From Pisolithus tinctorius (Eukaryota > Basidiomycota > Agaricomycetes > Boletales > Pisolithaceae), in contig JANFAH010000058.1 in assembly GCA_024663395.1 (NCBI GenBank), forward strand, positions 248,001 to 312,000: DNA of 64,000 nt, in the 5' to 3' direction. The position numbers and the translations under genes were made by a program. Positions 54,283 to 64,000 of the stretch are shown here, one piece after another. Position 1 is the stretch's first letter. Each line of letters begins with the position of its first letter. The notes beneath the pieces were generated by a model, which ran no database searches, was not told the DNA's origin, and saw only the letters and a list, made by a program, of their open reading frames with translations.

Positions 54283-57200
54283 CTAGGGTTCAAAGCAACG
54301 ATGCCAGCTGCGACCGTGAGCCATGTTGCTCAGATCGAGCTCTGGACCACCTTTGGGCATCACTAAAGTATTCCATGGAGAATAAAGAAGTTGATGATGT
54401 GTCAAAGGGACCCATAACAATAGTCGACCCCGAGGCCCTACAATCCAGCCGTCCTCTTGGAGTTCGACAAGCTCGCGCCAGTCCCCTTTTAAATCAGAAA
54501 AAAACCCACGAGCATCCCGTAGCGCATGCGAAGGAGTAGATGAGAAACGGATTAGAGTTTGATTTTTAGGGGTATCCTCTTCAAAGTCACTGGCAAAATT
54601 GGTTGGCCGAGACTGATCGTCATCGGCTAATGGTATGTCCAGCTTGAACGGTTGGGTGTGCTCGTGGAAGGAACCCTCCACATACGAACTGCACTTCGCT
54701 TCCCAAATCCGGATTGTGTCGCCGTAGGAACTCGACAAGATACGTCTCCCATCGGGGGAGAAAGAAACAGAGTTGACCAAGGTAGTGTGCCCTCGAAGGG
54801 CGTTGCCCACCTGTATGCCTTTCTCCACGTCCCAAACTCGGATGGTGTGGTCTGAAGAGCCTGAGACAACATACTTTCCATCCGGTGAAAAAGCCACTGA
54901 ATCGACCTGCCCAGTGTGCCCTTGGAACGGATTGCCCGTCTGCGCTCCGGCCTGCACGTCCCATAGTCGAACAATGTGGTCCCGATAGCCTGAGGCGATA
55001 AGTGTTCCATCTGGCGAGAACGCTAGAGAGTTAACAGACCAGGCACCTCCGAGTGGTTCACCAATTGGCCCGCCTGTCTGTGTGTCCCAAAGTCGGATCG
55101 TACGATCTGATGAACCCGATGCGATACGACTTCCGTCTGGAGAGAAGACGACTGAGTAGACTGCCTTGATATGTCCCTGAATCGCGTCGCCTAGCTGTGT
55201 GCCAGTTTCCACGTCCCAAAGTCGAACAGTATGGTCGTGGGAGCCAGAAGCGATGCGCTTCCCGTCTGGCGAGAACGCGATAGACTCGATCGATTTGGTA
55301 TGCCCACGGAATGCGGTGCCAAATTGCATACCTGTCGCTACGTCCCAAATACGAATTGCATCAACAAAGCAACCCGCAACGAACTTTCCGTTCGGTGAGA
55401 ACGTAACCGACTTGACCGAGAAGCTGTTCCCTTCGAACGGATTACCCACCAGGGTACCACTTTCTGCATCCCAAAGCCGAATCACGTCGTCATATGAGCT
55501 TGACACAATGCACTTTCCATCTGGTGAGAACGCAACCGAGCTGACAGACATGCTATGTGTCTTTCCGGTCTGTGCACCTGCTTCTGCATCCCAAAACCGG
55601 ATGGTGTCGTCGTAGGAGCCAGACGCAAGACGCCTTCCGTCGGGCGAGAACGCGACTGAATTGACTGACGCTGAATGCCCGCATAGGGGATTTCCTAACT
55701 GGGTACCCATCCCTACATCCCAAAGACGAATCGTATGATCGAAGGAGCCTGACACGACGCGTTTCCCATCAGGAAGGAATGCCACTGAGGTAACCGATCC
55801 TATGTGTCCCTTCAATGGTGTTCCCAGCTTCCGACCCGTCTCCGAGTCCCAAAGCCGAATAGTGTAATCGTATGAGCCTGAGACGATGCGTTTTCCATCA
55901 GGGGAGAATGCAACAGAGTTGACGGACATGGTATGCCCTCGGAGGGGGCTGCCGACCTGCACACCTCTTTCTGAATCCCAAATACGAATTGTATGGTCAT
56001 AGGAACCCGATGCAATTCGTTTGCCATCTGGCGAGAATGCGACAGAGAAGATTGCTGCGGTATGACCCTGAAGGGGGCTGTCGGCTTGTTCCCCCGTATC
56101 TGCGTCCCAAAGGCGAATCACATTGTCATTGGACCCCGACGCAATACGTCGTCCATCTGGCGAGAATGCCAGCGTGTATACCGCATCAAAATGACCACGA
56201 AAAGGGTCACCAATCGGAGCGCCGTTCTCCGCGTCCCAAATCCGGATCGTGCAATCCGAAGAGCCCGACGCGATGCGCCTTCCATCGGGCGAGAATGCAA
56301 TTGCGAAGACCGGCTTGGTGTGACCCCGAAGGGGCTTCCCCACCTGCGTACCTGTTTCCGCATCCCAAAACCGGATAGTATCATCCGAAGAAGCCGAGAC
56401 CACACATTTTCCATCTGGGGAGAACGCCACGGATTCGACCGATAAATCGTGACCACGCAATACATGTTGGCTACTGGGCCAATTCTGGTGACGCCCAGTA
56501 GCAACTTGAGCAACGTTCGGAAACCGAGCGAGAAACCGCGCTGCAAATATGGAACTCGTCGGAGAAAATGGCAGTGCAGACAAATAGAGGTGTGGGGTGC
56601 TTTCGTTGATAAGACTCGCAAAGTTGCAGACAAATTTGCAGGTGTCCCTTAATACTGGAAGGATGTCCTGATAGTCTTCTTTCCCCTACGAGAGCGTAGC
56701 CATCATATTAAAATCCGGAATAGGATCTGGTGTGTGGCATTACGTACCTCCAACCACGCTGTGGTAGCAATGAGAGCCCTATAGGCTTCGCCAATAGATT
56801 TTAATAGGCCGAGCGCCTCCAACCAGAAGAGAAGCTGGTCGCCATCCAGAAACTCCTTTAGATATTGCGCCAGACGAGAATCGAATTCGGCTTCTCGAAG
56901 GTGAGTTGCCCAAAATCGACAGGAATACGAGAGGTGTGGGGAGATGTTCTTTTCGACCTTGGTAGCCAAGCCGTCTATTGCTGAATTACGCACATAGGAT
57001 GTCTCTAGTCCACAGATGTTGAAGCGTAAACTGCTTTGCATAACGTGGAGGGAGGAGGAGGCTAGATTCTTATGGATGTCGCATTTATCGATGAAGAACT
57101 GCCCACTCCGTTTTTTCTCCGTCAAGAAGTCGTAGAAAGATGCGTGCAAAGGACGAACAGGGATCGAGTGATCAATGATGCCGCTGAGCAATGGGGCCAT

Positions 57201-59373
57201 ATAGTCCAGGATAACCTCCACCTGATAGCTACCTTCCTGGCCCGAGAAACTTCGACGCATTGCGTTCAGGGAGTGTATGGGAAGCGGATCCAACGCGTAC
57301 AGCACTTGCCGCATTACTGAACGGAACCGGCTGAGAGTTCTCTGCTTCGTGATGATGATGTCCTCCAGGACCAGGTTATACATGTCATCCAGAAGTGTCC
57401 TTCCCTCCTCAGTGGTATGGGCAATGAGATCATCAAAACGTTCCCTCGCGGTTTCTCCAGCTCCGTGAGACCTGATATATTCGCATGCAAGACGAGCCCA
57501 CTCAAACAGACCGTCGGACTTCTCTGCGATCTTGTTGACTTCTTCTTGATGTATGCCCTTCTGGCGCTTCAGCTTCTCCGAGACGTACAGCCGTATATCA
57601 CGTATGGTCGACGTCACAGAGACGTCTTCGAGAGATGTTGCCCTGATGTGCCCAACATTTTGCAACGTGTCCATAATATCTTGCAGAGGCCGTGAGGTTA
57701 AAAGTATGCGAAAGTTTGGAGGGAGCTTTCCAGCCTGCGTTGCAAAGACGCTGAGTATCTCCTCCCGCGTGGCTGTTCCACCACCTTCGTCCAGGGCGTC
57801 AACAACCATAACGACGTTTCCGACAGCGGGTCCCTTCAGGTTCGACACGGGTTCCAGTATGAACTTCTGCCACTGCTGCATGATATCTTCCGTATCCCTG
57901 AGGGAACGGTTATTGGCAATCATCTCTGCCAGAAGGGGCTTGAGTCGCAGATCGCGATCGGCCAAGTCACGAGCAATGGTCGTGATCAACTTTTTGTGAA
58001 GTTCTTCGGCTTGTCGAACATGAGAGAAACAGAAACACGACCCGAGCATCCCGAGATTTTGGGCCTGCAACGCAATGGTATGCGCGATGGAGGACTTTCC
58101 CTTGCCAGCTTGCCCATGAAGCCAGAAAACACGCGGGCAAGCAGGGTCCGTATCATTGATCCAGTCAAAGATCTCGCTCAGAATCTCGGCTCTCGTGCCG
58201 TCCAAACATGTCTTCATGGTATTTAGTCCGGCCCCCCCAGCATACGACATGCCCTCCAGGCTGAGATCCTCGCGCATCCTGTGAACGTTGACTTGAATGT
58301 CTCGAAGTTCCTTGTCGCGAAAGCGTTGCATGAGCCCGTCCAGAGCGGAGTTGTAGCATCCAATCCTAGTACTCGTCTCGGAGAATATGTTCTTCCCAAG
58401 TCGCACCCCTGAGTGGAAGTCATTAGTTTGGTCTAATCGTTGAAGAGCCAAATAACGGATACGCACAGAAATTCTTCGTTTCTGAGTACTTCGAGATGAA
58501 CTGTGCACACTCTTGCACCACTTGGGCTATTTGGGCCAGAGTATCTTTCATGACGTCGAGCTGGGGCAACGTATCCTCTTCCATGATGAACTGATACGTT
58601 TCACTGACTTTGGAAAGGAGGGCTCGGATTGATGCATCCAGGTTCGATTGTGATAGAATCAACTATCCGGGAGGTGTAAAACTGGGGAAGACTAGGCAAA
58701 TTGAAGGCATACCTGAGACGCTGAAGTTAGCGCGCTCAGCGCCATCTGTGCATACGGATGTATCTATAACTTTCTAGTGAGCAACCTGCAGACCCGCATG
58801 GACGAGATGTACGAACGTTAGCAATGCTATTGACGACCGTATAAAAGATGCTGAGAGGTGCGAGATATGTGGCGTCTATTGTGCATAGGTCAGACATGGC
58901 GGTGTTCGCGTTGTCTACGGCGCCAATTGCAATCTTGGTGGAGAGAAGGGTGACACTCATGGTCGAAAACCCCTCCGCTGCAGCATGAAGGTTGTTCTCT
59001 ATAAGTTGTGTTCCATTCGAGACCTGTGTGTGCAACCCTTCGAGATGAGGGCGGCTCGACGTAGATATACTTATACATTCAAAACACACCTCATGTCCTG
59101 TTCCGAAAGTTCTCTCGCCTTTTGCAAGAGTAGAGGTGCTAGTAGTGACACTACTGGCGGGTACAGATGAATCGCGGAGATGTAGGAAACGCCTCAACGC
59201 TGCTCTTCCTTTGGTGAACAGTTTCACATCCCGAGACGGTGATTTGCTCCCGTGAGAAGGTGCCTGAGACTGATATGAGCGTGGTACTATTAGAGTCGTC
59301 AACCATGAACCGGGGCACTCACGCTGGTTTCAACAGACGACTTGGGTGTCTTGCCAAGTAGTGGACGAGGCAT
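54283..59373 (-). CDS. NACHT-WD40 STAND receptor (NLR-like), 1598 aa, intact
   Basis: Six exons: 59323-59373, 58817-59269, 58713-58763, 58467-58662, 56748-58408, 54283-56667. Phases agree (4797 nt). The start MPRPLLGKTPKSSVETS has an in-frame TGA just upstream. Residues 1-300 form the N-terminal helical domain seen in basidiomycete NLR-like proteins (HPYAQMALSALTSASQ; DASIRALLSKVSETYQFI). NACHT: P-loop WLHGQAGKGKSSIAHTIA at about 344-361, Walker B VVMVVDALDEGGG, and RILLTSRP. A helical linker leads to 14 WD repeats of about 43 residues, the number for two seven-bladed propellers. Repeats 8, 9 and 12 lack the usual GH. The C-terminal tail ends with LLLWVPLTHHQLLYSPWNTL. Such receptors sense non-self through the repeats and oligomerise through NACHT. 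Ligand and effector are unknown. Confidence 0.93.
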
Positions 59374-59663
59374 TCAGGTTGGGTTTGTAGTTGGTAGTAT
59401 GACTATGAGACGTGCCATGGCAAAGGGACTTGTCTGCCGTGATGGACCACGCTGCACTGGAACAACACACACAGCCCACACGTCCATCAAGCATGCCATC
59501 AAGGGCCTGACGGGGCTCGACTGAGACTTCAAGCTTCATATTCGACCGTATTTGGTTACATGGTTTTATCACACGATCGTCCCTGAAATACTTTCCGTCA
59601 ATACACCCCTATTTATTGGTACATGTCTCCCAGGTCTTACACACAAGCCAGCCCCCCCCCCTT
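59374..59663. other. Spacer between the peptidase 3' end and the NACHT-WD40 start
   Basis: 290 bp, both flanking genes on the minus strand, so it holds the receptor promoter and the peptidase terminator. A run of ten cytosines occurs at about 59652-59661. A minus frame 59330-59572 only overlaps exon 1 of the receptor in another frame. Confidence 0.4.
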
Positions 59664-62158
59664 TCAACGAGAAAACCTCGCAAACCAATCCCGCGTAGCC
59701 TCAACTGACACCCGCGCAGCTTCGACCCCATCGAGCGGGTGGGACTCCTTCGGAAAGACGAACATCTCCGCGGGAGCCTGGTTGCGACCCTTCAGAGCAT
59801 GATAATATCCCTTCCCTTGACTAGTCGGCACCCTGAGGTCGTCTTCGCCAATCAGGAGCAGCGCTGGCGTGCGCACCCTATCGACATGGGCGATCGGGGA
59901 GGAACTGTATAGCTGAGCGAATGTCCCAGGGTTCATGTGTGTGCGCGGACCAAAGGCAACCCCGAACTCGCCATACGCCCAATCTGGAATGTCTGAAGTG
60001 GGAAATTCTCCTACGGATATCACTGGGTTTCTTAAGACTGCAGCACTAAACACATCGGGGTATTGGCCGATTACTGAGATTTAGGTATGTGTGGTAAGCA
60101 AGAAAATACACAAACACGCATGATACGTGAGACTCACAGTGAGCAGTAATAAATCCACCGTGACTTCCACCACTTACTACTTGCCTACCTTCTTCTGAAA
60201 TTCCTAGTCTAATGAGCTCTTTCACTGTCGCGATACAGTCTCCGACATCGAGCTCCCCGCATCGTCCTAGCAAAGCTTGGATATACTTTTCCCCGAACCC
60301 CATCGAACCAGTGTAGTTCGGCATCGATACCGTGTCTGATGACATCCACCATGAGACTCCAGGCTACGTAGTATGAAATGGGAAAGAATGACGTACAGCC
60401 CTCGAGAGCAAGTACAAGGACGGATGGGTTGAATGCTGTGGTACTCGTAGCGTGTGGACCTCCGTGAACGACGGTAACGCATATAGGTTTTTGACCTTTT
60501 GGGGGTTCCTTTGAGAGAATGACCACACTCTCCGTGGGGTATCTGTTCGGGACGGGTATAACACAAGGTGTGAGCTTCTCCAACTCTTGCTGTACTGCAA
60601 TACGTATCAGTACAACCTAGTTGTGAAAACAAGGGCACAGGCCCCCTTACGCTCGGTAGAGAAGACAGGCTTGTCGAGCACTTGGATCTTCGCAAAGGAG
60701 CCGTTCTCCATGGTAAGCAGAACGACCTGCGGAGGGGAAGTCGGCGTGCTCCTTGAACATACCACAGATCCATTTCCATCACTTGAAAGAAGACTCCAAT
60801 TGTACAAGGCTTGTTTGTCATCCTGACCGTCCAGTGTCTTGGTCTCGTCGGAGACATACCCACCATCAAGGGCTACAGATAGGACCTTCGCGCGGGAGCA
60901 CCAAAGTGATTGCGCAACAACATACGTTTCTTCCCCCGATTTCTTGATAAACGGGCTATCTATGAGGCTGTAATCCGTGTACAAGCCAGGAAAGTCATTC
61001 GCCTGATCTGGCTCTATAAGAACTCTGGGTAATCTTTTCTCCAAATCATACGTGTACAGAGAAACAGTGGATGCGTGAGGTCCAAATGTCGGGTTGGAGA
61101 GCCATACTAGAGTACAGGGTTTCCTGTCTCCATCGAACAAGATACGAGGTGATCGGTTAGATCTGCCAGGTATCTCGATTTTGTTGGCAGCACAGTATAC
61201 AGTGTTGGTGTTGGATTGGTCGGTCAACGAAAGCTCCCAAATGCTCGATGGTCTGTTGAAACAGGATTTGATACCGAGGATTCTCCCATCCGCTGTTTGC
61301 TCGTATCCCGTTGCGAAGATCTGTGTTTCTGTTGCGAAAGAAGCTTGTCCAAAGACCACCGGCGTGACGGGAGCCTGCGCGAGAGATAGGGACACTAAGG
61401 ACAAGTCTTTCTTCGGAACTCTCCCTTCGAAATTCGTAGCATCCGATGAGGGTTCGCGCCAACGGAAAATATACAAAGTAGGTCGCTTTTTGGTATAAAG
61501 TCCCTCTCCGAAGTTAGGATTGAAGCGGAAGGTGGGGTATGGGTCGTCCCCAAGGTTATCCGCCGACTCTGGATTGGCCTCTGCGGTGTAGAGTAGGGCA
61601 GTTTCCGATGGAGAGAAAGAAAGCGACTTGAAGTAATCTAGAAGAAAGTCTTCCGTTCATAAGTGTGAATATGAGTAGGTAGAGTGTTACCATCTGTATG
61701 GAATGGACCGTGCCGCTTGGTGACCTCGAGCAATGCCTCGAGTCTCGAGTCTGCCCATATTTCTACAAATCGTTTCTTCCCACCGTTACCCGGGTCAGCT
61801 GTCTCGCGCAATATCGCGTGACGTTTCTTTGAAGGAGAAAAAACGGATGCTTGCACGTCAGATGCATCGTGGTAGACTGTGCTAGACACAAGGGTCCAAT
61901 CGACAGGTCGGGATTCTGGTCTGGTCAAAGTAAATGTTTTCGATATCGAGCGTTTGGTGTTCCTTTCATGGTTGCGAACCGAGTACGAGACGCGAACGAC
62001 TTTGGGAGGTGGTCGTGAAGACTATGCATCAGATCACGGGATCGTACCGTACCTGCAGTGGTTGAATTGCTCTCGATGAATTGAGCGGATGTAGGGACTG
62101 GAATCTCTGCCAGCTCCGTGTAGAAGCGAGCTACACCGCCGTATTCCAGGGTAGACAT
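59664..62158 (-). CDS. Acylaminoacyl-peptidase (S9C family serine peptidase)
   Basis: Six exons: 62053-62158, 61691-61999, 60651-61637, 60397-60594, 60138-60335, 59664-60073; introns 53-63 bp; 2208 nt, 735 aa. The N-terminal part is the beta-propeller (for example YRELAEIP-like FYTELAEIPVPTSAQF and FRWREPSSDATNFEG). The C-terminal alpha/beta hydrolase has VTVVHGGPHA, the nucleophile Ser in SGGSHGGFITAH, Asp in LIGEDDLRVP and His in KESHPLDGVEA, the complete triad. The enzyme removes N-acylated amino acids from peptides in the cytosol. The frame stays open upstream to 62293 with an Arg/Leu/Ala-rich stretch (SRLARRMSTLEYGG) that could be a mitochondrial presequence if an upstream start is used; ATG 62158 is the conservative choice. 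Confidence 0.94.
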
Positions 62159-62503
62159 CCTCCTGGCAAGCCTACTAAGAGATCTGACTGCCGAGTGCCG
62201 ACGCCGATCTGGCAGTGATGGGAAAGGATTAGCTAATGCTGTGCCAGCGCAGAGTTTGCTGAGGGGGCGACGCGCCAACCAACAACATGTCAAAATTCAA
62301 AAGGCTCAAAGTTCGAAATATCCGAGTGGAAAAAAAAGTAAAAAGAGGCGGACAGAGAGCTGAGAAATGGCGAGACGGACACCTGAGACGTTCCTTTTTA
62401 GGCAACCTCCACCGCAACAACTCCCCAATCCCCCCCGTCTCAGATACACTCTCTGGTAATTAAGTACTACACTGACTCGTCGTCGTCGTCGTCGTCAGCA
62501 GTA
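62159..62503. promoter_or_regulatory. Bidirectional promoter between the peptidase and the Hpc2-like gene
   Basis: 345 bp between divergent start codons. A cgt triplet run (about six copies, 62479-62498) lies directly before the Hpc2-like ATG. No TATA box is obvious, as expected for housekeeping genes. Confidence 0.5.
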
Positions 62504-64000
62504 ATGCCTGAGGACGTCGAAATGTCGGATGTAAATCAGTCTCCACGCAGCAAATCAGCCTCCGAATTTTTAGAACCTCCCCCGCCAGCGCTACACAACA
62601 ACGGGCCTATCGCTGCCCCAAAGGATGTTATCTCCCTCAGCAGTCGCGACAATTCCGTCGAACCCGTCACCGACGGCGGCCCTGACCCTCGCAGAGTCGT
62701 CAGCGACCCCGACAAGCCACCGCCCTCCAAGAGAATAAAAACTTCTTCCCAATCAGCACCTGTTTCTGCTGCGGGCACAGGCTCCACAAAACCAAAGTCG
62801 ACCAAAACCTCCAAGCCACGCTCCCGCTCCCCAACGCCCCCTCCACCAAGACAACCACTGCTCCAGACAATCCGTCTCCAGGTCAACTTAGGCGGACCCG
62901 AACACTATGATGTCAACATCGGAAACTTGGCCAAAGCCAGTGGCCAACGACCCTCCTCTCCTCCACCACAGACACAAGCTCAAGCACAAGATACTTCCGA
63001 CAGCGAAGATGAAGGAGCAGACCGTCCCAAAGCTAAGAAGAAGGTTGGCGCTGTTTTCCTTTTGACGAATCCACCCGACCGACCGCATTTGTAGAAGAAG
63101 CATATCGCGTCAGAGTATTACGACGTCACCGACCCTTTCATCGACGACTCGGAACTCAACATCGACAACCGAACGCACTTTGCTCAGACAAAGCAACAGG
63201 GGTTCTACGTCTCGAGCGGCGAGGTCGCACTGATGAGGGATAGGTGCGTGGCTGGCTTTCGTCATATCCACGAGGCTCACTCATTACTTACCCCTGTAGC
63301 CGGTCACCTAAGAAACCCAAGTCGAAGAAACCTCCGGTATCGGAGGCAGGTCCCAGCAAACATGAGGACGGGACAAAGGACCGTCCTATCAGCGTTCTGG
63401 GCGACACTAAGGTTGAAAAGCGACCGAAGAGCTACACTGTCATCGACGATGGCGGCAGGAAACGCAAAGTGATTGACATCGTCCGTAATTCCTTCACCCT
63501 ACCCCCGCCATTGACGTTCAACATCATCCTTCCTCGTTAGCCCGAATTCCACCCCGAACTACAAGCTTCGCTCGAAGGCCTCAAGGATTTCATCGCCAAA
63601 GGTCTGTCACTTGCATCACCCTGCAGTGCAGTCTTTCTCACGCTGTATCAGAGGACTGGAGTGTCCGCGGGAAGTTCCCGCCGGGTCTCAAACCCATACT
63701 TGCCGACGTCGCTTTAAAGGCTATTCATCTCGGGGAGTATGACGACGACTTCTTCAACCTCATGCCCAACCTCTTCCCATATAATCGCTTCACGATGATG
63801 GTCAGTTTCCTTGCATTTCTCCTAACATACAGCCGATCCTGACATCTTTCATAGAAACTCATCAAGCGAATGGTGTTCCCAGATCACTATAGTCTCCTGA
63901 CGGCAAGGCAGGACGAGCTACTTGAGCAACTCGCTCAGCTCACTAAAGAGGGCTTTCCAAAGGCACAGGAGGAGTGGGAGAAGAGCGTCGCTGCATGGTG
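62504..64000 (+). CDS. Hpc2/ubinuclein-domain protein (HIRA histone chaperone subunit), 5' part
   Basis: Exons: 62504-63043, 63095-63243, 63300-63480, 63541-63601, 63652-63800, 63855 to beyond the window; introns 50-60 bp with consistent phases. The first 180 residues are disordered (Ser/Pro-rich). Next comes the Hpc2-related domain: KHIASEYYDVTDPFIDDSEL with the conserved YYD..DPFIDDSE signature. A Lys-rich linker and a C-terminal helical region follow (WSVRGKFPPGLKPILADVAL, then FPYNRFTMMKLIKRMVFPDH), as in ubinucleins. The HRD binds histone H3-H4 with HIRA in replication-independent nucleosome assembly and heterochromatin silencing. The frame is open at the right edge, so the gene is incomplete here. 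Confidence 0.88.

Noticed and set aside
54652..56445. Several 60-150 codon plus-strand ORFs opposite the WD40 exon
   Set aside because: They recur with the WD repeat period and are shadows of the repeated minus-strand coding sequence.

Overview
The window is nuclear DNA of a filamentous basidiomycete, most likely an Agaricomycete. Nearly all introns are 46-63 bp. The host genes are a NACHT-WD40 STAND receptor, a HET-domain gene, fungal G-domain proteins and an Hpc2/ubinuclein subunit. The transposons (KDZ, Plavaka-like, Ty3/Gypsy chromoviruses, Ty1/Copia) are typical of mushroom-forming fungi. Species cannot be told from the sequence. All spliced models were built by eye from splice signals and frame continuity.

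Positions 1-25.8 kb are a repeat-rich graveyard: a decayed KDZ transposase (1.3-5.0 kb), several tandem arrays (units of about 206, 223 and 308 bp), a Plavaka-like fragment (10.2-11.8 kb), a decayed gene of an uncharacterised agaricomycete family (12.2-14.6 kb), and a chromovirus (Gypsy-1, 18784-23834) inserted in a TIR element that itself sits in a repeat array.

Positions 25.8-34.1 kb hold host genes: a secreted GH43 glycosidase (minus) and two tandem 15-exon paralogues of a membrane-anchored G-domain protein. The first paralogue carries a one-base frameshift; the second is intact.

Positions 34.2-51.6 kb are a Russian doll. A minus-strand HET gene is split by a Copia element (34639-51053, 5-bp duplication CTTGG), which is itself split by a nearly intact chromovirus (Gypsy-2, 35123-43262, duplication TCAGC, LTRs differing at 3 of 714 positions). 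Gypsy-2 has a -1 frameshift heptamer between gag and pol and a spliced antisense gene encoding a coiled-coil/cysteine-cluster protein. The Copia element carries two extra ORFs upstream of gag, one with two predicted membrane helices, and appears to be primed by the anticodon arm of initiator tRNA-Met.

Positions 51.8-64.0 kb are gene-dense: a histidine phosphatase, an intact NACHT-WD40 receptor of 1598 aa with 14 WD repeats, an acylaminoacyl-peptidase, and the 5' part of an Hpc2/ubinuclein gene. The broken HET gene and the NACHT-WD40 gene lie 3 kb apart, which suggests an allorecognition or immunity neighbourhood.

Across the LTR pairs almost every substitution is a CpG transition, and the internal in-frame stops of the elements are all TGA. 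Both fit decay of methylated CpG.
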